Of a stretch of 64,000 bases of DNA, positions 32,319 to 41,633 are shown piece by piece. Positions within the stretch are counted from its first letter, which is position 1. Each line of letters starts with the position of its first letter. The position numbers and the translations under genes are program-made. The notes under the pieces were generated by a model. It searched no databases. It had not been told where the DNA came from and saw only the letters and a list, made by a program, of their open reading frames with translations. Where the stretch lies: contig NW_003314267.1 of NCBI RefSeq assembly GCF_000143415.4, positions 2,521,839 to 2,585,838 on the forward strand, written 5' to 3'. Source of the DNA: Selaginella moellendorffii. Its lineage: Eukaryota > Streptophyta > Lycopodiopsida > Selaginellales > Selaginellaceae.

Positions 32319-33989
32319 ATGCACGACGCCTTGATCTATGGCTATGGCTGCCTGGTGAAGCAGTGCCACAGCCTTGACGATGGCAGGAAGCTCCACGCCC
32401 TAATCGATCACGATGGCCACACCACCAACACATTCATCGCCAATCTCCTCGTGGAAATGTACGCCAGATGCGGCAGCCTCGAGGATGCGGTGTCGTGCTT
32501 CGCCGCCATAGCCGCCAAGAACATCTTCTCCTGGAACATCGCCATCGCGGCATTTGCCCGCCACGGGCATTTCGACGAGGCCATGGATTGCTTCCGGCGG
32601 ATGCAGTTCCAAGGGATCTTGCCGGACGATTTCACCCTCAGCTCGGTTCTAGGTCCGTGCTCGCAGATCAAGAACGCGGCGAGCGAGATCCGGGGGATTC
32701 ACGAAATATTTCTCCAGCGCGGCGGATGCGATGCAGTGGTGGCGGCAGCGCTGATCCATGCATATGGCCGATGCGGCCGGATTGACGAGGCGAGATCGCT
32801 CTTGTGCCAAGAGCAGGAGAGCGACAGCGATGTGTGGAATTCGCTCATGGCTGTGTGTTCTTGGAATGGGGAGGGGAGAAGGGGCTTGGAGATTTTCTGG
32901 AGGATGCATCAGATGGGAGTGAGGCCGGATGGATTTAGCTTCAGCACTGCGATTGGCGCGTGCACGGCGATCGGCGATTTCGCGCAGGGATGGAGCATTC
33001 TTGGCCAGATCCGTTGCCTGGAGCTGGATCGAGAGAATGAGATCCTCGCCGTGGCGCTGATCGAAATGCTTGCAAAGAGCGGGAAAATTCAAGAAGCCTG
33101 TAGCGTCTTCCAGCACGTGAGAATCCCAAGAACCCTAATCTTGTGGAACGCGACGATCGCGGCGCTAGCGCAGGGTAGAAGAATCGGTGCTGCGCTCCGG
33201 CTCTTCGAGATGATGCGCCGGGAGGGGGGTCTGGCTCCAGATGCCGTTTCCTGGACGACGCTCATCACGGCGCTGGAAGATCGCGAGGAGGAGGCGTTTC
33301 AGCTCTTGCGCAGGATGGATTTGGAAGGTGTGAAGCCAGACAGGGTCACATTCGTCGCGGTCGTGAATGCCTGCTCCAATTCCTTGAGTAGCGTCCGGGC
33401 AATCCACTCCAGGATTGTTGGATCGGGCTTTTCATCCTTCTTGGAGATCAAGAACGCTCTGCTCGCGAAATATTCTCAATGCGGTGGTCTCCAGGAGGCC
33501 AGGTCGATCTTCTCGAGCAGCGGCCAGCACAGGGACGTGATCTCATGGAGCTCCATGATAGAATCGTGCGCCCACCACGGCCGCGGCGAAGAATCCCTCG
33601 CTCTCTTCCGCCGGATGCAGCAAGAAGGCGTCGATCCAAACGCTATAACTTTCTTGAGCATTCTCTCTGCGTGCCGGCACTCTGGATTCCTGGACGAGGA
33701 GGCGCTGCGCTGCGTGGGAGCGATGGAGGCGGATTATGGGATCCAGCCAGGGCAAGAACACCGCGCTTGCGTCGTGGATCTTCTTGGAATAGCTGGGCGG
33801 TTGAAAGAGGCCGAGAATCTCATCACCGCTGATGATCGATCCCATGGGGAAGTGGCATGGACGAGCTTCCTGGGAGGTTGTCGCGTCCATCCGGACGAAG
33901 CTGGAGCGATCGAGAGAGCTCAAGAACAGGTCCAGCATTGCGAATCGTCGGGATTTCATATCCTACTTTCCAACGTCAAATCAGGATAA
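32319..33989 (+). CDS. PLS-class PPR protein, intact copy of a duplicated pair
   Basis: A single exon of 556 residues. It opens with an L-type motif (YGCLVKQCHSLDDGRKLHAL). S, P and L motifs follow in turn (NLLVEMYARCGSLEDAVSCF, NIFSWNIAIAAFARHGHFDE, FTLSSVLGPCSQIKNAASE and later repeats), ending in HHGRGEESLALFRRMQQEGV, FLSILSACRHSGFLDEEAL and a partial E1-like end (VAWTSFLGGCRVHPDEA) before the stop. No E2 or DYW domain. Like other PLS proteins it is expected to bind organellar RNA. The decayed copy is on the minus strand at 20884-22408. The sequence beyond the stop continues to match beyond that pseudogene, into the helical gene. Confidence 0.87.
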   Translation: MHDALIYGYGCLVKQCHSLDDGRKLHALIDHDGHTTNTFIANLLVEMYARCGSLEDAVSCFAAIAAKNIFSWNIAIAAFARHGHFDEAMDCFRRMQFQGILPDDFTLSSVLGPCSQIKNAASEIRGIHEIFLQRGGCDAVVAAALIHAYGRCGRIDEARSLLCQEQESDSDVWNSLMAVCSWNGEGRRGLEIFWRMHQMGVRPDGFSFSTAIGACTAIGDFAQGWSILGQIRCLELDRENEILAVALIEMLAKSGKIQEACSVFQHVRIPRTLILWNATIAALAQGRRIGAALRLFEMMRREGGLAPDAVSWTTLITALEDREEEAFQLLRRMDLEGVKPDRVTFVAVVNACSNSLSSVRAIHSRIVGSGFSSFLEIKNALLAKYSQCGGLQEARSIFSSSGQHRDVISWSSMIESCAHHGRGEESLALFRRMQQEGVDPNAITFLSILSACRHSGFLDEEALRCVGAMEADYGIQPGQEHRACVVDLLGIAGRLKEAENLITADDRSHGEVAWTSFLGGCRVHPDEAGAIERAQEQVQHCESSGFHILLSNVKSG

Positions 33990-34084
33990 AGTTGGCAGGT
34001 TCTAGGGTTTAGCAAGAAGAGGATGAGATCTGGTTTTGTATGTGACTGGTGAACACTGCAGAGTTGAGTAGAGATTTCTGTGAG

Positions 34085-34803
34085 ACTTGCCATGAAACAT
34101 TATTTCTTCCCAGACGAGGTAATTGATGAGACTTGCGATCAAAACACGTTTGAAGATGAGCTATCCCTATAACACGTTACACTTGTCACTTGAACAGCTA
34201 AAAGATGGACATCGTGAGGAAGAAAGTCTTGAAGATATGCTTAGTTATTCTTATAATATGATAGACTTAGTCATTTAAACAGCTCATGTGAGGAAGAAAG
34301 TCTTGGAAGATATGCTTAGTTATCCCTATAACATGATAAACTTAGTCATTTGAACAGCTCATTGAAAAGATTGGACATCGTGAGGAAGAAAGGTTACAAA
34401 TGTGTCTGTGAATGCCTTGCTATCGAAGGGCAATACGGGGAATGTGTACAGCAGTTATATTCAGTCTCTTCTGGTTTGGTTCTTTGCTGTCAATGGGGAC
34501 ACGACTTCAGACCGGATTATAAAGCCTTAGGAATTCTAAAGCAGCAATTCACCTGGACAATTCCATGTTAGATCCAGAACGGATCTAACTTTTGATCAGT
34601 GTAATATTAGAGTGATGTTGCTTTTCGAGGCGGAGGAAGCTGATAAGGAGATGTGTCTCAAGATGGAAGAGAAACTAATGGGAGAAGAATTTCCAAGAGA
34701 AGCTCTATTTATATTAAATACACACCTCAAATTGGACATGAAAGAAGCAAGTGAAATGAAAGCTATTGTAGCCAGGATGGATAGTTATGAACGAAGGTTT
34801 TAG
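34085..34803 (+). pseudogene. Decayed copy of the helical gene at 19687-20853
   Basis: Begins with CATTATTTCTTCCCAGACGAGGTAATTGATG-type sequence matching the start of the intact gene. It then has a large gap, and a short block is repeated (CCCTATAACA, CTTAGTCATTTGAACAGCTCA) in three nearby places (34145, 34245, 34322). Coding for KKGYKC survives near 34385 and coding for EALFILNTHLKLD near 34715. Stops and frame changes occur throughout. It lies directly after the intact PPR gene, mirroring the order at 22408-19687. Confidence 0.82.
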
Positions 34804-34989
34804 TTTGAAATCAGGATTTAATTGTAATGTAGGTGATAGTGAACATTGCAGGTTGGATAGAGATCTCTGTGATGGGGTAGCCAAGTTCTGCATGACCCAG
34901 ATGATGTAATTGATGCGCAGTAACATTCAAGTGCACATGGACTTTACCTAAGATGTTTAGGATGAGGCTTGGGGTCAAGCCATAGTGTT

Positions 34990-35560
34990 TGTCTAGTTGC
35001 CACAGACTTTGAATCGAGCTCTCACTTCATCCCAAAGCTCGGTTGCACTGCTCCAGTTCCTCCAAAGACCAAGCTTCCAAATGGTTCGCGAAGCTATAGT
35101 ACGCGAAGCGCCAGCGGAAGACTCCTGCCTGGATGTGGTTGCTTTCTCAATGCTCCATCGACGATCAGCCAGACTTTTCTCATGTCCCATCTCGGCAAGC
35201 CCTCGTAGCAATTGGAAATCCAAACCAGAGGCTTCTCCAGCGAGAAATCGAAGTAGTAGAACCAGTTAACACCATCCGCTTTCTTGACCACCTTGTTCTT
35301 GCGCTATGCCTGCCGAAAGAGCCACCAATGCCCAAAGTAGGAGTTTCCCACCCCGGGAGTGGCAACAACATGGACGTTCCTTCACTCGGCAGTCTCAATG
35401 AAATCCTCCAGGAGCTCGTAATTTGGGTGAATCCACAGAGCTGTCTTCTCTCTCTCGCTGAAGAGCCCAGATGGAATTCGCAGCACCTTGGCCTGAGAGA
35501 GCTCCACGGCCTACTGGAAAATTGGGGAAGAAGCCATCCTCTGGGGTGCAAACGAAAGCA
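34990..35560 (-). pseudogene. Crinkler/RHS-like NTPase remnant 2
   Basis: On the minus strand, from about 35490 downward, the sequence codes VLRIPSGLFSER, YELLEDFIETAE, then (other frame) HVVATPGVGNSYFGHWW, then KADGVNWFYYFDFSLEKPL, WDMRKVWLIVDGAL and, near 35000, RARFKVCG. The order is Walker A (with the key Lys changed to Asn in G-V-G-N-S), Walker B (VWLIVDG) and the closing segment. This is the NTPase layout of Crinkler/RHS proteins. Stops and at least two frameshifts are present. Confidence 0.6.
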
Positions 35561-35782
35561 CTGGACACCTCGAAGAACCCTAAACTTTTAGCGCGGGAAG
35601 TGAAGAACCCTAAACTTAAGAAAAAGATCCATGTCAACGGTCAACCCAAGCATATTCGCATGTTGGTCTCTTTTCCTTTTCTTGGGCAAAGATCTCATCA
35701 CATTCCATTCTCCTCCGAGAGCTCAAGCGATTAGATCTCCGGGAGAGCGCGAGCGATCATCGCCTCGCGGCTCGCCGGCGCC

Positions 35783-36932
35783 ATGGTTGTTCCTCTCAGC
35801 AGCGGCGCCGGCAATTCCAGCAATGGATCCAGCGGCGGCGGCGCCTTGAAATTCTTGATCTACGGCCGCACTGGGTGGATCGGCGGCCTCCTGGGGAAGC
35901 TCTGCCGCGAGCAGGGCATCGATTTCGTGTATGGATCGGGCAGGCTCGAGGATAGGGCTGGATTGGAGGCCGACATTGCGGCGGCCAAGCCCTCGCATGT
36001 GATGAATGCCGCGGGCGTCACCGGCCGCCCCAACGTGGATTGGTGCGAGGATCACAGGGTGGAGACGATCCGCGCCAATGTCGTCGGCACGCTCAATCTC
36101 GCGGATGTGTGCCGCGGCCATGGCCTCTTGCTCGTGAATTTCGCCACTGGATGCATCTTCGAGTACGATGGAGGCCACCAGATCGACAGCGGCGTGGGAT
36201 TCACCGAGGAGGACGCCCCAAATTTCGTGGGATCCTTCTACTCCAAGACCAAAGCCATGGTGAGTGGAATTCTTTCTTTGGATCTTGCATTGCTGGCTGC
36301 CGCTAGGGTTTTCCATAGCATTCCATCCAGATCTAGCTCCCAGGCAACGAATCTTAGAGAAGTCCAACGGAAGAATCTATTGGGCTTCCACAAAATCTAG
36401 AATTTAGTGAAGCATTTTAAGCGATCATACTCGAGCATCCGTTTTCACGATCTATGATCTGACAATTCTTTCTTTTTTCCAGGTAGAGGAGCTCCTCAAG
36501 AACTACGAGAACGTCTGTACACTTCGCGTGCGAATGCCAATCTCCAGCGACCTCGCCAATCCTCGCAACTTCATCACCAAGATCACGCGCTACGAGAAAG
36601 TGGTGAACATCCCGAATTCCATGACGGTGCTGGACGAGCTGCTGCCAATCTCGATCGAGATGGCTAAGCGCAACCTCACGGGGATATGGAACTTCACCAA
36701 TCCAGGGGTGGTGAGCCACAACGAGATATTGGAGATGTATCGCCAGTACGTGGATCCGAGCTTCAAGTGGAAGAACTTTAGCCTCGAGGAGCAAGCCAAG
36801 GTGATTGTGGCGCCGAGGAGCAACAACGAGCTGGACACCAAGAAGTTGAGCTCCGAATTCCCGCAGCTGCTGGGCATCAAGGATTCGCTGGTCAAGTACG
36901 TCTTCGAGGTGAACAGCAAATCGAAGAAGTGA
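35783..36932 (+). CDS. NRS/ER: UDP-4-keto-6-deoxyglucose 3,5-epimerase/4-reductase (UDP-rhamnose synthesis)
   Basis: Exons 35783-36259 and 36483-36932 give 308 residues. A Gly/Ser-rich start is followed by FLIYGRTGWIGGLLG, the NAD(P)-binding glycine motif of this extended-SDR enzyme. Further blocks are HVMNAAGVTGRPNVDWCEDH, FATGCIFEYDGGH and the catalytic YSKTK (YxxxK). In the second exon come NVCTLRVRMPISSDL, NIPNSMTVLDELLPISIEM and GIWNFTNPGVVSHNEIL. All are characteristic of plant NRS/ER, which performs the last two steps from UDP-glucose to UDP-L-rhamnose in the cytosol, feeding cell-wall pectin and glycoside synthesis. Length is as usual for the family, and the intron falls right after the catalytic motif in phase 0. 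Confidence 0.96.
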
Positions 36933-37206
36933 TAGATCGCAAGATAAGATGGATCGATTGGAAGGATTTTAAGGCGTTACATTCATATCCATCATAGCTG
37001 GGAGAAAACTCTCAAGAACTCTGATCATGGATCTTTCTTTCCTGTTCAAGGCCTAAAGTTCTGGCTATGATTAAGTGTTTGGTTTGTGTGTGCAAAGTTA
37101 AAATTTTGAACGAAGGTACTTGCAACTTTTATAGTATGTATAGTTCGATTAAAGATGAACATGATGCCAACCTTTACACGGTATCTTTGATTACTAAGTT
37201 GGTATT

Positions 37207-38832
37207 CTATACAGATTTCTGGGAAGATTTTAATGTGGCTTTACTTGGAGATCTGTGCATGTTAGCCAAAAGAACATATGATGACGCTGCAGTGGGCTCG
37301 AGATCGACGGTCGAGATGGCAGCAGCGGTTCCATGCAAGTGACGCTTGTGGCTTCGGCAAGCACTCAACAGGCATCTCCACTGGAGAGCATTTGGCACGA
37401 AAGGCATGCTCGTGATCAAGTCCCAGGCATCTTCAATCGCGCCCTCCCTCCCCAGCAGATCGATCATGCAGCAGAAATGCTGCTTGATCGGCTCTGTGTG
37501 AAAATCCTCGCGCATCGACACAAAGCAGCGCTGCCCCGAGCTCATCGTTCCCCCGTTGCTGCACGAGATGAGAAGGGGTATGAAACAGATGGCGTCGGGA
37601 GAGATACCGGTCCACGACATTGACTGGAAGAGGTCAAAGGCACGGTCAAGATGCCCATTCTGGGCATATGCTGTGAGCATAGTTGAGGAGGATACCAAGT
37701 TCTCCTCCGGGATCCTATGGAACCTCCGTCGAGCAAAAGTCAACTCACCGCCGCCATCGGTCATAATGTCAACGCACAGGATCGAGTTCCACGAGACAAT
37801 GTCCCTCGCGGGCATTTGACTGAAGAGGTCAATGGCACGGTCAATGCGACCGGCCGCCACCCAAGCCGCCAGCATCGTGTTCCACGAGACGAGGTCGTGC
37901 TCGGGCATGTCCGAGAGGATATTCGCCGCCTCCTCCACACGCTCGTTCTGGGCATACGTTGATAGCATCGCATTCCAGCACACAAGGTTCCTCTCACGCA
38001 TCGTGTCAAAGCTGCATTTGGCATCCTCCAGATGCCCTCGTTGGGAATAGGCAGACATGATGCTGGTCCACGATGCCATGTCGTGCTCAGGCATTTCTTC
38101 GTATACAGACTTTGCAGCTTTGAGCTGATTTCTCAAAACGTGAACGAACAACATTGCATTGTACGCCACCAAGTTCCTTTCTAACATTGATACAAACAGT
38201 CGCTTTGATTCGATCAAATTCCCGGTTTGGGCAGTTGCGACGAGCATAGTAGTTGTAGACACTATATTCCACTCCGGCATCTCATTGTAAATCCAAACAC
38301 TGCAGTCCAGATTACGGATGTGAGCGTAGCCAGACAAGAGCGAATTCCAAGAAATCAAGTTTCGTTCTGGCATAGAATCAAATGTAGCCTTGGCACAATC
38401 CAAATGCCCGTTTTGGGCATAAGCAGAGATCATTGCATTCCATGAAACAATTGTCTTTTCCATAAGAGAATCAAAGATCCTTTTTGCATCCGAAAGCTTT
38501 TCATTGTGTGCATAGGCAGCCAGCATGGCATTCTGAGATTCCGAATTTTTACTTGGCATGGAAGCAAAAATACTCTCCGCCTCTTGCATTTGGCCATTTC
38601 TTGCATAGGCAGAGAGCATGAACACCCACGAGTGGGCGTCTTTTGTTGAAATACCATCAAAAACTTTACGAGCTTGGAGTGTGTCTCCACATTTACCATA
38701 CATCTCAATGAGCTTGTTGTGAAGGAAAACATCTGTGGGGTGAATTGCACTGCTGATGTGGGCGTGGATTTTCCTAGCTATTGTCACTGTCTTGCTAGAT
38801 TCAAGCCAAAGAATCCATTTGTTTCGATCCAT
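37207..38832 (-). CDS. PPR protein built mainly of 31-residue S-type motifs, E1 end
   Basis: Single exon, 541 residues, ATG at 38832. It starts with ARKIHAHISSAIHPTDVFLH and KLIEMYGKCGDTLQARKVF. About ten S-type units of 31 residues follow, each with the H/VSWN-h-M-h-h-A-Y-A-x-N-G pattern (SWVFMLSAYARNGQMQEAE, SWNAMISAYAQNGHLDCAK, CWNAMLSTYAQNERVEEAA). It ends with an L-like unit, LLGREGAIEDAWDLI, and an E1 motif (NALQWRCLLSACRSHKRH) with YVLLANMH near the stop. No DYW domain. Design and length resemble the gene at 28556, so they belong to the same subtype but are not close copies. Expected role: organellar RNA binding. Confidence 0.87.
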   Translation of the reverse strand: MDRNKWILWLESSKTVTIARKIHAHISSAIHPTDVFLHNKLIEMYGKCGDTLQARKVFDGISTKDAHSWVFMLSAYARNGQMQEAESIFASMPSKNSESQNAMLAAYAHNEKLSDAKRIFDSLMEKTIVSWNAMISAYAQNGHLDCAKATFDSMPERNLISWNSLLSGYAHIRNLDCSVWIYNEMPEWNIVSTTTMLVATAQTGNLIESKRLFVSMLERNLVAYNAMLFVHVLRNQLKAAKSVYEEMPEHDMASWTSIMSAYSQRGHLEDAKCSFDTMRERNLVCWNAMLSTYAQNERVEEAANILSDMPEHDLVSWNTMLAAWVAAGRIDRAIDLFSQMPARDIVSWNSILCVDIMTDGGGELTFARRRFHRIPEENLVSSSTMLTAYAQNGHLDRAFDLFQSMSWTGISPDAICFIPLLISCSNGGTMSSGQRCFVSMREDFHTEPIKQHFCCMIDLLGREGAIEDAWDLITSMPFVPNALQWRCLLSACRSHKRHLHGTAAAISTVDLEPTAASSYVLLANMHRSPSKATLKSSQKSV

Positions 38833-39219
38833 AAAAAATTTATTCCCACAGGTAATTATCTAAAACAACTATGATATATTTTTTTCCTTAAACTTTAAAA
38901 ATAATAAACTTTCAATTTCTTAAGTTTGATATAGTAAAATGAATTACAATTAGAAATATAAATTTGAGAATAAATTTTAAACCATGATATAATGTACCCG
39001 TCACTTACAGAAACATTTGCGTGGCTTACCTAGAGCGGGGTCAGGCGCAGCTAGCGCACATCTCCTCGTCAGGCCGTCGTCTTCATGATTTCTGCGCTTG
39101 CGGAACACAGGAGCAGTCCACCACAATGGTCCGGACCTCTGCGACCAAAAGAGTATCATTAACTGTACCGGAAGCAACTCAATACCTCGCAGAAGTTCAA
39201 AAAAGTTATCATTCTGTAG
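38833..39219. other. Intergenic region
   Basis: AT-rich near 38860-38990. It contains the upstream region of the PPR gene (-) and the 3' end of the orphan gene (-). Nothing else recognised. Confidence 0.4.
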
Positions 39220-39765
39220 CTAGCAGGATGTCCGGGTCCAAGAGGCAAATGATCCGAAGTGATTGTATGTCGCGGGTGTCTGCAAGCCAGGAATGTCAAT
39301 AGAAGAAACAAACGAAAGAGCATATGTACTTACGCTTTGAGGGTAGTCCGTCGCCTGCCTCAATGAGTTCTGGTTGCAAGTCATTTCTTCCGTCTTGGAG
39401 GCCACTAGCAGCATTTGAGAAAGTGGTGCCAGCCTACCGTGCTTGGTGAAAGTAATGCGGCCTCCTAGATGGTGTAGCCCAGTGCAGAAGGATCTCCTTC
39501 GGCTGCGCAAGGCTAGAAATATCTTGTATGCAGTATTGTCATCTCCAAGAAAACTAAAAAGGGAAAAAGAAACTTACCGGAATCGTCTTGCATGTCTGTG
39601 TCTCATCCAAGCCAAAATATCTCGGTCCATGCGCTCGTCATGCCTCCGGCCACCACTTTCACACTCTGTTCTTGCTCGTTCGCTCGAACAGGAATTTGCA
39701 TCTTCGCGTCTTTTGGAGTAGCATGGCTTTATCCTGTGAGCGTCGGAGATTTCTTGCGAGCTCAT
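39220..39765 (-). CDS. Small orphan protein (three exons), unrecognised
   Basis: A model of three exons (39765-39578, 39553-39334, 39279-39220) keeps one frame for 155 residues. The splice sites are good: CG|GTAAGTTTC to TTTTTAG|TTTTC, and AGC|GTAAGTAC to TTGCAG|ACACC. The protein starts MSSQEISDAHRIKPCYSKRR and is very rich in Arg. The central exon codes DNTAYKIFLALRSRRRSFC and TGLHHLGGRITFTKHGRLA, which look like conserved protein sequence, but I do not recognise the family. The last exon is short, and another frame through it (LRIICLLDPDILLATE) looks as protein-like, so the C-terminus is uncertain. The first intron would be only 24 bp, unusually short and a weak point of this model. Confidence 0.35.
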
Positions 39766-40263
39766 CGAAGAAACTCTAGCTCGATTCTCGGGATCGATCT
39801 CCTGTTGCGACGGCGCCACATCCTTTTTGTGCGCGGCTGCGGCTTCCACCTCGAATCATCCATGGATTTCCTTTGAAATCGCCGAACAGCATCTCTCCCG
39901 CCTTCCAGAGGGCCCCAATGCTGTCTCCAATCCAATGCAAATGGATCAAAATCTAAAACCTGCGGCCATACTCTCCCAATTTGGCCCCATTGCCACTGGA
40001 ATGGACATCACTGCTGTTAACCACAACGCACTCTTATACTTGTCATTGCTAAGAACAGAAAAGAAAAAAAACAAACTTTGAGACTATGACCTGTGGGCTG
40101 TGATACAAATCGTATGTTATCCTTTCTCTTTCGCTTCGAGCTCCTATTAACAGTTCTCCATTGCTTATTGCAATAGAAAATCAAGCGTTCCATTTAAAGT
40201 TCCTTGGTTTACTAAAAAGGTAAACCAAGCTCCACGAGAATTTCTTTTAAGAGGCTTTCCTTG
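39766..40263. other. Intergenic region between two minus-strand genes
   Basis: A short ATG-initiated frame at 39863 (-) starts MDDSRWKPQPRTKR and closes before the orphan gene; it could be an upstream frame. Nothing else recognised. Confidence 0.35.
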
Positions 40264-41228
40264 TCACAAAGCTACAACATGCAAATCACCGTCATTCAAG
40301 AGCTGCTGCAACCTTGAGTTGAAGCTCCAATGTTTCAACACAGCTTCCATCAAGTCCCTCCCATCCTTTTCGTCCTGGAGCTTCCGGAACTTGATTGCTG
40401 CCAGTGCAGCTCCCTTCACCTTGTGGCCATGTTCTTCCGTTGCGCGAATAGCTCTCTCCAATTGTATCATCTAGAAAAAAAAAAACATTCCAAGCTTCAC
40501 TTCCTTTCTAACTAGGATATTAAAACTACCTTGTAAAGTAGCTTTGTGCTTTCATCCCACGTAGGCTTAGTTGGATGAACATACTTTGAGCCTTTCCTAC
40601 ATACTGGAAATCTCGTAACCTCTGCCACAAACACTCCTCTGCATAGATGTGTTAGTAACTAAAAGCTTTAATCAGAATATCTTACCCATTCACTTTAAAG
40701 CCAGCATAACAATCGATTTCAGCGTACCGCGGAGTCCTCTCTTTCTCTTCGGAATACAAACACAAGCTTACCATCTCCTCCAATTTCCGAATTGGAGTAT
40801 ATGATAGCCGCCTTGCAAAAGGCACTTCCAACGATGCACCGTACTTGTTTTCGACAAATGCTTTGAGGAGAGTTCGCGCCCCTAGCTCACAGACCATAGA
40901 GACGTCGAGCCGCAAGACGTATAGTTTATTAAGGATGCCCTTGACGTCATTTCTCAGCTCTTGTACGCCCGTTTTCAGTTCTTGTACTCCCGTTTTCAGC
41001 TCTTGTATGCCCTGTCTCATCTCCTTTACCAGCTCTTGCACGTCCTGTCTCATCTCCTTCATGCTCTTGTACATTTCCACCAACAAAGTTTCCTCGTCCA
41101 TCGCTTTCTTATTGGGCAGAACAATTTTGGACGGTTCCCTGTAAAAACTAATAGTAAATTACAATGGCATATAGTAACGAAAAAACTTACTCTGATTGTT
41201 CGAAAACAGCATCCTCGAATTCTTCATG
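40264..41228 (-). CDS. Coiled-coil protein with PD-(D/E)XK-nuclease-like domain
   Basis: From ATG at 41228, exons 41228-41191, 41138-40686, 40638-40530 and 40470-40264 give 268 residues. The N-terminal third is a coiled coil with heptad-like repeats (MRQDVQELVKEMRQGIQELK, GVQELKTGVQELRNDVKG). Then come CELGARTLLKAFVENKYGA, RTPRYAEIDCYAGFKVNG and GVFVAEVTRF. The order helix, EID, then a strand with E-V-T resembles the coiled-coil nuclease-like proteins common in cyanobacteria (DUF3782-type, E-ID...EVK); here the Lys is Thr. A helical tail follows. An upstream exon (41463-41309) coding MSSSSKEPEGTPSSSSPP joins exon 2 (41257) well, but an extra base in the AAA at 41220-41222 breaks the frame, so the full gene may start at 41463. 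The function is inferred only from pattern. Confidence 0.6.
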
Positions 41229-41463
41229 AGGATCAAATGGAGTAGTTTCGATTTCGCTACAAACAAATGATTAGACATTCAATCATATGTATCTACAAAA
41301 TTACTTACCAAGAACTTGCAGTGGGAGTTGGCTGTGTCACGCTGTACTGGCTGCTGTTCGTGAAAGGGAGTCCATCGGAGGCAAAGTGCGGCTTCAGCAT
41401 GGAAGCGGCCGGAGGACTCGAGGAGGAAGGAGTTCCTTCCGGTTCCTTCGACGACGAAGACAT

Positions 41464-41633
41464 CCAGGAACCAACAAGGTGTCAAGGGAGAAATCGCAAG
41501 TGTGAAAGTTGCTTCACTCGAAGAAACCTAATTCTTAAACTTTAAATTACTCTATTCTATTAATATGTAGTTTTTTCATCTGAGTTTTCGCAATGTGATG
41601 TCAGTCGGTCAAAAGCCCTAGTTCAACTCTTTT
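41464..41633. promoter_or_regulatory. Divergent promoter region between nuclease-like gene (-) and PIG-F (+)
   Basis: Only 170 bp lie between the upstream ATG at 41463 (-) and the PIG-F ATG at 41634 (+). Both promoters must lie here or inside the genes. No specific element assigned. Confidence 0.4.

Noticed and set aside
37067-37342. Open frame on the + strand between NRS/ER and the PPR gene
   Set aside because: It overlaps the antisense end of the PPR gene and looks like 3' UTR sequence; no family match.
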